DNA of 64,000 nt from Arsenicitalea aurantiaca. GTDB lineage: Bacteria; Pseudomonadota; Alphaproteobacteria; Rhizobiales; Devosiaceae. Where the stretch lies: the NCBI RefSeq assembly GCF_003994485.1, contig NZ_RZNJ01000002.1:743255-807254 (forward strand). Direction: 5' to 3'. Positions 1 to 10,290 of this stretch are shown here, in pieces. Under the pieces are notes generated by a model that was not told the DNA's origin, searched no databases, and saw only the letters and a list, made by a program, of their open reading frames with translations. The translations under genes were made by a program, and so were the position numbers. Positions within the stretch are counted from its first letter, which is position 1. Each line of letters opens with the position of its first letter.

Positions 1-164
1 TCGTGCACAATCATCCCTCGGGGGATCCCGCCCCCTCATCGGCGGACGTACAGATGACGCGGGCCATCTCCGACGTGGCAAAGCCGCTCGGCATCACGCT
101 CCACGATCACCTTATCATCGGGCGCGGCGGCCATGCCTCCCTGCGAAGCCTGAAGCTACTCTGA
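1..164 (+). CDS. radC: DNA repair protein RadC, C-terminal fragment (cut by window edge)
   Basis: Reading frame 3 gives the C-terminal 53 residues of a RadC/JAMM-fold protein. The metal-binding motif [12 protein letters not shown] is at the very start, followed by the typical [12 protein letters not shown] segment and a short tail ending in a TGA at 162-164. RadC proteins carry an MPN/JAB domain whose H-x-H-x10-D motif is present here (the HNH and the Asp of SSADV). The cellular role of RadC is unsettled; it is traditionally linked to DNA repair. The gene converges on the next one and their coding ends overlap by 9 bases. Confidence 0.85.
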   Translation, partial: VHNHPSGDPAPSSADVQMTRAISDVAKPLGITLHDHLIIGRGGHASLRSLKLL

Positions 165-1382
165 GCGCCCCGCGCCCTTCAGCCTTGCGAGCCCCGCGCG
201 CACGCCCTGCACCAGCCGCCTGTTGGCCTTGAGCCGGCCCCGCGTCGCCTGCCAGTGCCTGTGGAGCGCGCAGACGAAGCGCCCCAGAGGGTTGAGCGGC
301 AGGTAATGATGCCGCACCGGGATCAGTTCATTGCACCAGTGCCGCTTCTCGTCGGTGAACCCCGTGCCCATGTCGAAGACGCGGGTCCCTTCGTCGAACA
401 CCGTCTGCATCACCCGCAGCAAACATTGCTTGCCCGGAGATCCCGCCTGGATCGCAGGGGCATCGCTCATCGAGGAGATGAGGCAGAAGAGCGCGTCGCC
501 CTCGGCCACATTGTAGCGTACCGCCACGATCTCCCCATCGAGCGTCAGCACGTGGAGCCGCACGTCGACGTCGGAGCCCGGCGCGACCGTGCTGTCATAG
601 AACCGGCGCACCGCCGGATCTGCGAAGGGGTCGCGCACGCCCATGGTCCGGAACCGCGCCGCGCGTTGGCGGAACATGGTGTCGAGCACGCCGGGGGCTT
701 CGGCACCGGGCCGCACTTCGGAGAAGCCGACCGTCCCCATGGCCTCCAGCCGCTCCCCCTGCTGCCGGTCATGCTTCCTGCGCGACCGTGTCCGCTGCGT
801 CGCGTTGCACGCCTCCCAGCTGTCGAACCGCGCCCGGTAGAGCGTATCGGCTTCTCGATGCGTGCCGAGCTCGGCAAAGGGATCGATGCCCGACAGCGGG
901 CGCACCGGCACCGTGCGCAGATAGATGAGCGCCGCACCGCGCGCCGCACCCATCATCGCGTCCCAGAGGGCCCGCCGCTCCTCCGACGACAGGGCCACGA
1001 GCCGCGCCGCGTCGATCAACGGGGCATTGCAGCCGACATGGGGGCCCGGAAACCAGCCGAGCTGCATCACGCCCTTTACCCGCCGCCGGTGCAGCGCCAT
1101 CAGCGCCACCGGCACGTCTCCCAGCGAGCCTACGATATAGTGCTGGTCCGCTTCCTCTATGCCATGCGCGGCGACCCAGGCGCGGATGAAGGCAAGGCTC
1201 TGCCCCGGCGATTCGACGCCTCCGGCCTCGAGCCCACGCCAGATCGGCTCCACCGCATCGAGGCTGTGAAAGAGTTCGGCCGAAGGCACGCGCGCCTCGT
1301 CGGCCCACGCGGCAAGGTCGTCCCCCACCCGCATCGGCGCCCGTATCGCCGTCCGTTCCGCAATCGCCGCTTCTGCCATCAT
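156..1382 (-). CDS. BcsL/CelD-like GNAT-fold acyltransferase
   Basis: A protein of about 408 residues resembling the BcsL/CelD and FemAB-like group of GNAT acyltransferases, which are linked to cellulose or other envelope polysaccharide synthesis. The C-terminal half has the typical pattern: an RKHDRQ basic stretch, a region [17 protein letters not shown], then [15 protein letters not shown] near the end. No signal peptide or membrane segment is visible. The start is uncertain: an in-frame GTG at 1412 would add ten residues, while tandem ATGs at 1382 and 1379 lie downstream of a GGGAG-rich leader; I chose 1382. No polysaccharide synthase lies nearby, so the substrate is unknown. Confidence 0.6.
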   Translation of the reverse strand: MMAEAAIAERTAIRAPMRVGDDLAAWADEARVPSAELFHSLDAVEPIWRGLEAGGVESPGQSLAFIRAWVAAHGIEEADQHYIVGSLGDVPVALMALHRRRVKGVMQLGWFPGPHVGCNAPLIDAARLVALSSEERRALWDAMMGAARGAALIYLRTVPVRPLSGIDPFAELGTHREADTLYRARFDSWEACNATQRTRSRRKHDRQQGERLEAMGTVGFSEVRPGAEAPGVLDTMFRQRAARFRTMGVRDPFADPAVRRFYDSTVAPGSDVDVRLHVLTLDGEIVAVRYNVAEGDALFCLISSMSDAPAIQAGSPGKQCLLRVMQTVFDEGTRVFDMGTGFTDEKRHWCNELIPVRHHYLPLNPLGRFVCALHRHWQATRGRLKANRRLVQGVRAGLARLKGAGRSE

Positions 1383-1505
1383 CCCCGCGCACCGCTCCCT
1401 CGATCGGCGCACACTCTTGTCCGCGCATGTGAAATCGGCGTTGACGATGGACCCCGCTCACCTCGCGGGGCAGTGCTTTTGTGGGGTAGGGTTAAGAGGA
1501 GCTTG

Positions 1506-2270
1506 TCAGCCGAATGTGCTCAGCACCGGGAAGGTCTCGAGAAACCAGAACGAGATCCGCGTGAACTGTCCGGTGACGAAGAGCAGCCCCGTCACGACGA
1601 GCAGCACGCCCATCGCCCGCTCGACGGTGCGCAGGTGTTTGCGGAACCCATCGAAGAAGCTGAGAAACGGCCCGATCGCGATGCCCGCCAGCAGAAACGG
1701 TACGCCGAGCCCCAGCGAATAGACCCCGAGCAGCGCCGCGCCTTCGAAAGCGGTATCGCGGCTCGCCGCAACCGAGAGGATCGCCGCCAGCACCGGCCCG
1801 ATGCAGGGCGTCCACCCCACCGCGAAGGCGAGGCCGAGGAGGAACCCGCCCACCGGCCCGCTCGCCACGCCGGGCCCCTGGTGCCGCATCTGCCGGTCCA
1901 GCAGCCCGATCCGGAACACCCCGATGAAATGGAGCCCCATCGCGAGGATCATTATCCCGGCGATCGGCATCAGATAGGGCAGCGCCTGGCGGAACATCTG
2001 CCCGAACGCCGTCGCCGTCGCCCCCAGCGTCACGAAGACGACCGAAAATCCGAGAATGAAGAACAGCGAGGTGTAGACGCTTCGGCGCCAGAGCCGCCCC
2101 GCGCTCGCGCCGTCTTCGCGCAGCTGCTCGAAGCTCGCCCCGCTCATATAGGTGAGATAGGGCGGCACCAGCGGCAAAACGCAGGGGCTGAGGAAACTCA
2201 GCACACCCGCGCCGAACACGATTGGCAGTGAAAAGCCGAACACTGGCGCCTCCGAAACTGGCCCCTTCAT
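1506..2270 (-). CDS. ccdA: Cytochrome c biogenesis protein CcdA
   Basis: A 254-residue integral membrane protein of the CcdA/DsbD-beta family, which carries reducing equivalents from cytoplasmic thioredoxin across the inner membrane to periplasmic apocytochrome c or thiol partners. Both family signatures with the redox cysteines are visible: SFLSPCVLPLVPPYL near the N-terminus and GWTPCIGPVL in the middle. About six hydrophobic segments follow. The frame stays open upstream to 2471, into the divergent rpe, but the ATG at 2270 has a GGAG 9 bases upstream and starts right before the first membrane segment, so I use it. Confidence 0.9.
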   Translation of the reverse strand: MKGPVSEAPVFGFSLPIVFGAGVLSFLSPCVLPLVPPYLTYMSGASFEQLREDGASAGRLWRRSVYTSLFFILGFSVVFVTLGATATAFGQMFRQALPYLMPIAGIMILAMGLHFIGVFRIGLLDRQMRHQGPGVASGPVGGFLLGLAFAVGWTPCIGPVLAAILSVAASRDTAFEGAALLGVYSLGLGVPFLLAGIAIGPFLSFFDGFRKHLRTVERAMGVLLVVTGLLFVTGQFTRISFWFLETFPVLSTFG

Positions 2271-2391
2271 ACCCGCTCGCTCCGCCATTGCAACGCAGCG
2301 TCCTGTCGCATCGCCCGATTGTGAGCGTGCCCCGCCCCCTACCCGCCGCCCGCCCCCTGTGCTAACCGGTCCTCGAACGGAGAAGGACCAG

Positions 2392-3072
2392 ATGACCCAG
2401 CGCCCCGTCCGCATCGCCCCCTCGATCCTTTCGGCCGATTTCGCCCGGCTGGGCGAAGAGATCCGCGCCATCGACGAAGGTGGCTGCGACTATGTCCATG
2501 TCGACGTCATGGACGGCCATTTCGTCCCCAACATCACGATCGGCCCGCTGATCGTCTCGGCCATCCGCCCGCTGACGCAAAAGCCGCTCGACGTGCACCT
2601 GATGATCGCCCCTGCCGATCCCTACATCGCCGCCTTCGCCAAGGCGGGCGCTGATATCATCACCATCCACGCCGAAGCCGGCCCGCACCTTCATCGCTCG
2701 CTGCAGGCCATCCGCGCCGAGGGCAAAAAGGCAGGCGTTGCGATCAACCCCGCCACCCCCGTCTCCGCCCTCGCCCATATCATCGACGACATCGACCTCC
2801 TTCTGGTGATGAGCGTCAATCCCGGCTTCGGCGGCCAGAGCTTCATCCCCGAAAGCCTCGTCAAGCTGCGCCAGGCGAAGGCGCTCATCGGCGGCCGCCC
2901 GATCGATCTCGAGGTCGATGGCGGCGTCACCCCCGACACTGCCGCCGAAATCGCCCGCGCCGGGGCGGACGTGATGGTCGCGGGCTCCTCGGTCTATGCC
3001 GGCAATGATCCTGCGACCTATGCCGGCCGCATCGCCGCCATCCGCCGCGCCGCGGACACGATCGATGTCTGA
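2392..3072 (+). CDS. rpe: Ribulose-phosphate 3-epimerase
   Basis: A 226-residue TIM-barrel enzyme that interconverts ribulose-5-phosphate and xylulose-5-phosphate in the pentose phosphate and Calvin pathways. The family blocks IAPSILSADFARLGEE, HVDVMDGHFVPNITIGP, HLMI and MSVNPGFGGQSFI are all present, including the metal-binding His and Asp residues. The ATG at 2392 has a strong GGAGAAGGA ribosome site; an upstream in-frame ATG at 2359 is less likely. Its last 8 bases overlap the start of the next gene, so the two are probably translationally coupled. Confidence 0.95.
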   Translation: MTQRPVRIAPSILSADFARLGEEIRAIDEGGCDYVHVDVMDGHFVPNITIGPLIVSAIRPLTQKPLDVHLMIAPADPYIAAFAKAGADIITIHAEAGPHLHRSLQAIRAEGKKAGVAINPATPVSALAHIIDDIDLLLVMSVNPGFGGQSFIPESLVKLRQAKALIGGRPIDLEVDGGVTPDTAAEIARAGADVMVAGSSVYAGNDPATYAGRIAAIRRAADTIDV

Positions 3073-3528
3073 TGGCCCCGTCCCCTCGGGGCTGAGCCAC
3101 ATCACCTTCATCGTCGCCGACCTCGACCGTATGGAGGAGATCCTCGGCTGCGTCCTCGGCGCCGAAAAGATCTACGACAGCGGCGCCCGGACCTTCTCGG
3201 TTTCCGAGGAACGCTTCTTCCTCGTGGGCGCGGCAAAGCTCTGGATCGCCATCATGAAGGGCGAGCCGCTCCCCGCCCGCAGCTACAACCATCTCGCCCT
3301 CAAGATCGAGGATGAAGACTTCGATCTCTACCGCCAGCGCATCGAAGCCCTCGGGCTCGACCTCCGCCAAAGCCGCCCCCGGGTGGACGGCGAGGGCCGT
3401 TCGCTCTATTTCCACGACCACGACAATCATCTCTTCGAGCTGCACACCGGCACGCTGAGCGAGCGCCTCGCCCGCTATGCCACCCCGAAGCAGCCGGAAT
3501 CGAAATCTCAGCACTCAGGGCCAAGCCT

Positions 3529-3532
<4 letters not shown>
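3065..3532 (+). CDS. fosX: FosX-type fosfomycin resistance epoxide hydrolase
   Basis: A 155-residue glyoxalase/VOC-fold protein very similar to FosX as I recall it from Listeria and Mesorhizobium. FosX is a Mn-dependent hydrolase that opens the fosfomycin epoxide with water. The likely metal ligands are H12 (SHITFIV), H76 (SYNHLAL) and E125 (NHLFELHTGTL). E49 in SVSEERFFL aligns with the FosX general base (E44 in the Mesorhizobium protein), which separates FosX from the thiol-transferring FosA and FosB. The ATG at 3065 overlaps rpe by 8 bases and the stop overlaps purB in ATGA, so the gene is embedded in a housekeeping run. An ancestral role other than resistance is possible. Confidence 0.85.
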
Positions 3533-4847
<1,315 letters not shown>

Positions 4848-4851
<4 letters not shown>

Positions 4852-5402
4852 AGATCGCCGATACCGACGTGCTGATTCTGGCCGGGCTCGGCGGTTCCGG
4901 CCCCGGCCATTGGCAAAGGCGCTGGGGCGAGCGCTTCCCCCACGCCCATTTCGTCGAGCACGATGAATGGGACCGCCCCGAACTCGGCCCGTGGATCTCC
5001 ACCATCGAGCGGGCGATCATGATGGCGACGCGGCCCGTGGTCGTCGTCGCCCACTCCCTCGCCGTCTCCGCGCTCGTCCACACTGCCCAGCGCCTCGTCG
5101 ACACCAAGGTCCGGGGCGCCTTCCTCGTCGCCCCGCCCGATCACGAAAGCGCAGACCTTCCGCGGGAAGCCGCCGCCTTCGGCCACGTCCCGCGCGATCC
5201 CCTGCCCTTTCCGTCAATGCTGGTCGCCTCCACCAACGACCCCTTCTGTTCGGTCGAACGCGCCGTCGACTTTGCCACCTGCTGGGGCTCGGACTTTCAT
5301 CTTGCTGGCGAAGCCGGCCACATCAACCTGGCGTCCGGCCACGGCCCCTGGCCCGAAGGCCTCCTCATGTTCTCCCGCCTCATGCAGCGGCTCGAGGGAT
5401 AG
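4848..5402 (+). CDS. RBBP9/YdeN-type alpha/beta hydrolase
   Basis: A 184-residue compact serine hydrolase of the RBBP9/YdeN family. The N-terminal LILAGLGGSGPGHWQRRW is the typical opening of this family, where W-Q-x-x-W follows the oxyanion loop. The nucleophile is S70 in AHSLAVSAL, with an Ala where many members have Gly. An Asp in STNDPFC and the His in GHINLASGHGPWP complete the triad. The start overlaps the purB stop as ATGA. The substrate is unknown. A GC-rich hairpin follows and overlaps the stop of the convergent regulator gene. Confidence 0.8.
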
Positions 5403-5408
5403 TCCGGA

Positions 5409-5432
5409 ACCGGACGCCGTCAGGCGTCCGGC
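5409..5432. terminator. Hairpin between convergent hydrolase and MerR genes
   Basis: A perfect 9-base-pair stem, CCGGACGCC pairing with GGCGTCCGG, around a GTCA loop at 5410-5431. It lies between converging genes and includes the stop codon of the MerR-type gene. There is no clear T-run, so its action as a bidirectional terminator is inferred from position. Confidence 0.5.
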
Positions 5433-5821
5433 TCGCCATGGCGGTCGGCGGCGAGTTTGCGGATTTCCCGGAGCTCGGAGATGGTCGTTTCGAGATCGGT
5501 CTTTTGCCGCTCCAGCAGAGCCAGGCGTTCGTCGACCTTTTCGAGCAGAAGCGCGACCTGAGCGCTCTGGGTGCGGTCGGCGTCGTAGAGGCTGAGATAG
5601 TCCGAGATGTCGCGCAGCGAAAAGCCGAGCCGCTTGCCGCGCAGGATCAGAATGAGCCGCGCCCGGTCGCGCCGACGAAAGACGCGGGTGCCGCCCACAC
5701 GGTCGGGCTCGATCAGGCCCTTGGCCTCATAGAACCGGATGGTGCGCGTGGAGATGCCGAACTCGCGCGCGAGGTCGGCTATGGCATACAGGTCGCGGCT
5801 CTCCGGCTCAGCCCTGTTCAC
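5420..5821 (-). CDS. MerR-family regulator, LiuR-like, of fatty-acid degradation
   Basis: A 133-residue MerR regulator. The N-terminal helix-turn-helix plus wing reads LYAIADLAREFGISTRTIRF, then YEAKGLIEPDR, and is followed by a long dimerisation coiled coil rich in Glu, Leu and Arg. There is no C-terminal cysteine metal site. It is encoded immediately downstream of fadD, overlapping its end by about 14 bases if it starts at the GTG at 5821 (AGGG about 9 bases upstream). MerR proteins of this type (LiuR) control branched-chain amino acid and fatty acid catabolism. Two matching palindromes upstream of fadD and fadE are its likely operators. It probably responds to acyl-CoA-type signals (inference). 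Confidence 0.8.
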   Translation of the reverse strand: MNRAEPESRDLYAIADLAREFGISTRTIRFYEAKGLIEPDRVGGTRVFRRRDRARLILILRGKRLGFSLRDISDYLSLYDADRTQSAQVALLLEKVDERLALLERQKTDLETTISELREIRKLAADRHGEPDA

Positions 5822-7529
5822 TTTTGCTGCCCTTTCGCTGGGCGTATTCTTCGCGCAGCTCCTTTTTGGAGAGCTTCCCGATGAGGGTTTTCGGCAATTC
5901 GGAGCGGAAGATGATCTCGCGCGGCATTTCGAGCTTGTTGAGCTTGTCGGCGATAAAGGCCTTGATGTCGGCTTCGTTGGCGCTCGTCTCGGCCTTGAGC
6001 TTGACGAATGCGACCGGTGCCTCGCCGCGATAGGTGTCGGGCACCCCGATGACGGTGACCTCGTCCACCGCCTCATGGCCGTAGATCGCTTCCTCGATCG
6101 TGCGCGGGTAGACGTTGAAGCCCGAGGTGATGATCAGATCCTTGATCCGGTCGACGAGGAACACGTAGCCGTCCTCGTCGAGCAGACCGACATCGCCGGT
6201 GCGCAGCCACCCATCGGCAAAGGCCTCCAGATCGGCTTCCGGATCGTCGTAATAGCCGAGCATCACCTGCGGGCCCTTCACCTGCAACTCGCCCCGTTCG
6301 CCCAGGGCCGCCGGTTCGCCGGTCTCGATGTCCACGAACCGGATGTCGGTGCCGGGCAGCGGCTGGCCGATCGAGCGGGGCTTGGAGGGGACGCGAAGGG
6401 CCGCGCAGCAAACCACCGGCGACGCTTCGGTCAGCCCGTAGCCTTCAGCCAGAAGCGCGGGGGAAACGCGTGCAAAAAGCGTGCGCGTCTCGTCGCTAAG
6501 CGGTGCGCCGCCCGACACGACCACCTTGAGGCTCGAAAGTGCGCTGACCGCGGACGGGCCGGCGCGGCCGAGGGCGTGGATCAGCGTCGGCACTGCGGGC
6601 ATCACATTGGCCCCGGTGCGCGTCAGCAGGTCGAGCAGCGCCTTCATCTCGAAGCGCGGCAGCATGACCACCTGGGCGCCCGAACAGAGCGGCACGTTCA
6701 TGCAGGCGGTCATCGCGAAGATGTGGAAAAAGGGCAGTACGGCGACGACACGAGTCGGGGGATCGAAGAGCCCGAGCCCCCATTTGTCGATCTGGCTCAT
6801 ATTGGCGGCGATATTGGCATGGCTCAGCATCGCGCCCTTCGGCAGGCCGGTGGTCCCGCCAGTATATTGCTGCACCGCCACGTCCTTGAGAGGGTCGAGC
6901 CGCACGGGGACAAGGGCGCCGTCCCGATCGATCATGTCCGAAAACTTCGCGGTCCGATCCGCGATCGGCGAAGCGGAGACGTGCGCCAGATCCTTGCGCT
7001 TGGCGAGCTTGAAGAGATTGCGCTTCAGGATGGGCAGCGCATCGGGAAAATGGCAGACGACAAGGGATTTGACCTGCCCGTCCGCAACGAGCCGCTCGGC
7101 CTTGTCGAAGAGCTGCTTGAGATCGAGCGTCACCATCACCGAGGCGCCCGAATTGCCCACGATGTGCGCGAGTTCGGGGACGGTGTAGAGCGGGTTGCAA
7201 TTGACCACCGTGCCGCCGGCGCGCAGGATCGCGTAATAGGCGATGACGTAGAACGGCGTATTGGGCAGCAGGAGCGCAACGCGCGTGCCCTTTGTGACGC
7301 TGAACTGGCTCTGCAGCGCCGCGGCGAAGCGCTCGATGTCGCGGCCGAGTTCGCGGAAGCGCGTCTTCTTGCCCAGGAAGTCGAGCGCGACCGCGTCGGG
7401 GGTGCGCTGGCAGATCTCGAGCAGGCGCTCATGGACCGGGGTGAGGTCGATCTCGTCGTCCCACCGGACACCCTCGGGATAGTGATCGATCCAGGGGCGA
7501 GGGTGCGCCGTTTCGGTCTTGCGGGGCAT
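5808..7529 (-). CDS. fadD: Long-chain fatty acid CoA ligase
   Basis: A 573-residue adenylate-forming enzyme that activates fatty acids to acyl-CoA with ATP. The AMP-binding motif YTGGTTGLPKGAMLSH, the YGLTEASPV motif and the hinge region GWLRTGDVGLLDEDGY are intact, as is the C-terminal lysine block LPKTLIGKLSKKELR. The start at 7529 is chosen because GGGAGGA lies just upstream; an in-frame ATG at 7598 has none. It forms an operon with the MerR regulator and is divergent from fadE, with which it shares an operator-rich intergenic region. Confidence 0.92.
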   Translation of the reverse strand: MPRKTETAHPRPWIDHYPEGVRWDDEIDLTPVHERLLEICQRTPDAVALDFLGKKTRFRELGRDIERFAAALQSQFSVTKGTRVALLLPNTPFYVIAYYAILRAGGTVVNCNPLYTVPELAHIVGNSGASVMVTLDLKQLFDKAERLVADGQVKSLVVCHFPDALPILKRNLFKLAKRKDLAHVSASPIADRTAKFSDMIDRDGALVPVRLDPLKDVAVQQYTGGTTGLPKGAMLSHANIAANMSQIDKWGLGLFDPPTRVVAVLPFFHIFAMTACMNVPLCSGAQVVMLPRFEMKALLDLLTRTGANVMPAVPTLIHALGRAGPSAVSALSSLKVVVSGGAPLSDETRTLFARVSPALLAEGYGLTEASPVVCCAALRVPSKPRSIGQPLPGTDIRFVDIETGEPAALGERGELQVKGPQVMLGYYDDPEADLEAFADGWLRTGDVGLLDEDGYVFLVDRIKDLIITSGFNVYPRTIEEAIYGHEAVDEVTVIGVPDTYRGEAPVAFVKLKAETSANEADIKAFIADKLNKLEMPREIIFRSELPKTLIGKLSKKELREEYAQRKGSKSEQG

Positions 7530-7615
7530 GTTGGTCCTCCCGGGCTTGCTGCCGATGGCCTCCCCGCCGGCAGCGTCCCCGTTTCGGCCGGGGTTCACGG
7601 AAACTATTCCATCTC

Positions 7616-7631
7616 GTTACGTTAACGTCAA
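7616..7631 (-). promoter_or_regulatory. Candidate LiuR/MerR operator for fadD-merR
   Basis: The minus strand reads TTGACGTTAACGTAAC, built on the perfect palindrome ACGTTAACGT at 7619-7628. It matches the second site at 7688-7707 in 13 of 16 positions. It lies about 90 bases upstream of the fadD start, as expected for an operator between or near -35 and -10 of a MerR-controlled promoter. The similarity to LiuR motifs is from memory. Confidence 0.6.
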
Positions 7632-7687
7632 ATGCCGGCCACTGTTGCGCAATGGCTTTTTGCAGTGTCGGCTAAGAAGGGGCGGCA

Positions 7688-7707
7688 GGTTGACGTTTAC
7701 GTCAACC
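7688..7707 (+). promoter_or_regulatory. Candidate LiuR/MerR operator for fadE-fadB-fadA
   Basis: A perfect inverted repeat, GGTTGACGT-TT-ACGTCAACC, with 9-base arms and a 2-base centre. It overlaps a TTGACG -35-like hexamer at 7690-7695, which is 17 bases from a poor -10-like TAACTT at 7713. It sits about 70 bases before the fadE start. Its position inside the promoter fits MerR-type regulation. Confidence 0.65.
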
Positions 7708-7776
7708 AATCCTAACTTTCCTCTCGAGGGTGAGCGTGGACGCATCGGCGTGCCACGAACAGGTGAGGAGGTCCAA

Positions 7777-10260
7777 TTGGTCCTGGTTCTGGTCTGTCTG
7801 TCGATCGTCGCGTTCTTCGTGCTCGCCATGCGGCGTGCGCCGCTCATCCACTGGGCGGTGGCGGCACTTGTCATCGGCATCCTGAGCCGGATCGATCTGA
7901 GCGCCGGGGTAACGCTTGCGGGCGGGCTCTGGGGCTGGATCTTCGCCCTCCTGCCGGGGATCATCCTCGCCCTCCTCTCGGTGACCCCGATCCGTCAGGC
8001 GCTCGTGTCGCGACCCGCCTATGGCATGGTGCGCAAGATCCTCCCGCGCGTGAGCCGCACTGAGCAGGAGGCCCTCGACGCCGGAACGGTGGGGTGGGAC
8101 GCCGAGCTCTTTTCGGGCCGGCCGCGCTGGGAAAAGCTCTCCGGGGTCAAGCCCGCGCAGCTGACCGCCGAGGAGCAGGCCTTTCTCGACGGGCCGGTGA
8201 CCGAGCTTTGCGCCATGATCGACGACTGGGACACAAGGCACAACCGGGCCGACCTCTCCCCCGAAGTCTGGGCCTTTCTCAAGGAGAAGGGCTTTTTCGG
8301 CATGCTGATCGGCAAGGAGCATGGGGGGCTCGGCTTTTCGGCGCAGGCGCAGTCCATGGTGGTGTCCAAGATCGCGAGCCGCTCGGTGGCAGCGGGCATC
8401 ACGGTGATGGTCCCCAATTCCCTCGGACCGGGCGAACTGCTCGAAAAATACGGGACCGACGCGCAGAAGGAGAAATACCTCCGCCGCCTCGCGACGGGGC
8501 AGGACGTGCCCTGCTTTGCGCTGACCGGCCCGCATGCCGGCTCGGACGCGGCGGGCATGCGCGACATTGGCGTCGTGACCTACGATCTCTACGAGGGCAA
8601 GAAGACGCTGGGCGTCAAGCTCTCCTGGGACAAGCGCTACATCACTCTGGCGCCCGTCGCGAGCCTTCTGGGGCTTGCCTTCCACCTTACCGACCCCGAG
8701 CATCTGCTGGGCGCCGAAGAGAATGTGGGGATCACGCTCGCGCTCGTGCCGGCTGACCACAAGGGCGTCGAGATCGGCCGCCGGCACTTCCCGGCGCGTT
8801 CTGCCTTCATGAACGGGCCGACCCGGGGGCGAAACGTCTTCATCCCGATGGATTTCCTCATCGGGGGTCCGCGCTATGCGGGACAGGGCTGGCGCATGCT
8901 GATGGAATGCCTCTCGACCGGCCGCGCGATCTCCCTCCCCGCGATCGGCACCACTTCGATCAAGCAGGCCCTGCGCGTCACGTCCGCCTATGCGCGGGTG
9001 CGGCGCCAGTTCGGCATTCCGGTCGGCATCATGGAAGGCGTCGCCGATCCGCTGAGCCGGATGGTGAAATCGGCCTACAAGTTCGAGGCGGGCCGGTCGG
9101 TCACCGCAGCCATGGTCGATGAGGGACAAAAGCCTTCCGTGCTTTCGGCAATCCTCAAATACCAGACCACCGAAGCGATGCGCGACCGGGTGAATGACGC
9201 CATGGATATCCATGGCGGGCGCGCGGTGCAGGACGGGCCGACCAATTACCTGTTCTCGGGCTATGCGACGACGCCCGTCGCCATCACGGTCGAGGGCGCG
9301 AATATCCTGACGCGCACGCTCATCACCTTCGCCCAGGGGGCGCTCCGCGCCCATCCCTATCTCTACAAGGAAATCGCGGCAGCCCAGGATCCCGACCGCA
9401 AATATGGCGTGCGCGCCTTCGATGCCGCGTTCACCGGGCACGTCTCGTTCATGCTGCGCAACATTGCGGGTAGTTTCCTTCACGGGCTTACCGGCGGACG
9501 GTTCGCCTCGACCCCGGTCGACCACGAGATGGCGCACTGGTATCGGCAACTGGCGCGCTACAGCCAGAGCTTCGCGCTCGTCGGCGACTGGACCGTGGCG
9601 TTCCTCGGCGGCGATCTCAAGCGAAAGCAGCGGCTGTCGGGTCGGATGGCGGACATCCTTTCGGAACTTTATCTGCTGTCGGCCACTTTGAAGCGGTATG
9701 AAGATGAAGGCCGCATCGAGGAAGACCGGATCATCGTGGAGGCCGTCGCGGCCGACGCGATCAAATCCATCGAGGACAATTTCGCGGCCGTCTTCGCCAA
9801 TTTCCCAAATCGTGTGCTCGCTTTCCTGATGGGGCTGCTGGTGTTTCCGCTCGGGCGGCATGCTCGGCCTGCGTCCGACAAGGCCAATTACCGGCTGGCC
9901 CGCGCCGTGCTCCGGCCCGGCGGTTTCCGCGACCGGCTGACCGATGGCGTCTACGTTTCGACCGACCCTAAGGACGTGACGGGCGTGCTCGAGGATGCCT
10001 TCCTCAAGGTCACGCGGGCCGAAGAGATCGAAGCCAAATTCGTGCGCGTGCTAAAAAAAGGCGTCATTCACCGCCGGCTCGACCGCGACGCGATTTCGGA
10101 TGCGGTGACGGCGAACATTCTCACCCCGGAAGAGGCCTCGATCCTGCGCCAGGCCGACGAGGCGACCGACAGGGCGATCCGGGTGGACGATTTCGAGTTC
10201 GACGCCCTGGCCCCGCGCCAGCTTTCCGACGCCGGTCGCATCGAGACCGCCGCAGAGTAA
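7777..10260 (+). CDS. fadE: Acyl-CoA dehydrogenase, FadE type
   Basis: An 827-residue protein of the large FadE family (E. coli FadE has 814 residues), which catalyses the first oxidation step of beta-oxidation. Two or three N-terminal membrane segments (VLVLVCLSIVAFFVLAM onward) precede the dehydrogenase core. Family blocks are SRTEQEALDAGTVGWDAELF, TAEEQAFLDGPV, PNSLGPGELL, PCFALTGPHAGSDA and NGPTRGRNVFIP. I assign a TTG start at 7777 because GAGGAGGTCCAA precedes it directly; upstream in-frame sequence encodes no family-like residues. It heads the operon fadE-fadB-fadA. Confidence 0.93.
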   Translation: MVLVLVCLSIVAFFVLAMRRAPLIHWAVAALVIGILSRIDLSAGVTLAGGLWGWIFALLPGIILALLSVTPIRQALVSRPAYGMVRKILPRVSRTEQEALDAGTVGWDAELFSGRPRWEKLSGVKPAQLTAEEQAFLDGPVTELCAMIDDWDTRHNRADLSPEVWAFLKEKGFFGMLIGKEHGGLGFSAQAQSMVVSKIASRSVAAGITVMVPNSLGPGELLEKYGTDAQKEKYLRRLATGQDVPCFALTGPHAGSDAAGMRDIGVVTYDLYEGKKTLGVKLSWDKRYITLAPVASLLGLAFHLTDPEHLLGAEENVGITLALVPADHKGVEIGRRHFPARSAFMNGPTRGRNVFIPMDFLIGGPRYAGQGWRMLMECLSTGRAISLPAIGTTSIKQALRVTSAYARVRRQFGIPVGIMEGVADPLSRMVKSAYKFEAGRSVTAAMVDEGQKPSVLSAILKYQTTEAMRDRVNDAMDIHGGRAVQDGPTNYLFSGYATTPVAITVEGANILTRTLITFAQGALRAHPYLYKEIAAAQDPDRKYGVRAFDAAFTGHVSFMLRNIAGSFLHGLTGGRFASTPVDHEMAHWYRQLARYSQSFALVGDWTVAFLGGDLKRKQRLSGRMADILSELYLLSATLKRYEDEGRIEEDRIIVEAVAADAIKSIEDNFAAVFANFPNRVLAFLMGLLVFPLGRHARPASDKANYRLARAVLRPGGFRDRLTDGVYVSTDPKDVTGVLEDAFLKVTRAEEIEAKFVRVLKKGVIHRRLDRDAISDAVTANILTPEEASILRQADEATDRAIRVDDFEFDALAPRQLSDAGRIETAAE

Positions 10261-10290
10261 CAGACGCCAGCCCCAATCAAGGAGCCGCCA

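Noticed and set aside
255-2231. 658-residue plus-strand frame
   Set aside because: It is antisense to the BcsL-like gene and ccdA, is Arg/His/Pro-rich, and has no family-like blocks; a GC-rich shadow.
2271-2471. N-terminal extension of ccdA to 2471
   Set aside because: It would run into the divergent rpe and adds low-complexity residues before the first membrane segment; the ATG at 2270 has a better ribosome site.
7519-7776. N-terminal extension of fadE upstream of the TTG
   Set aside because: The region holds the shared fad operators and has no FadE similarity; the TTG at 7777 directly follows GAGGAGG.
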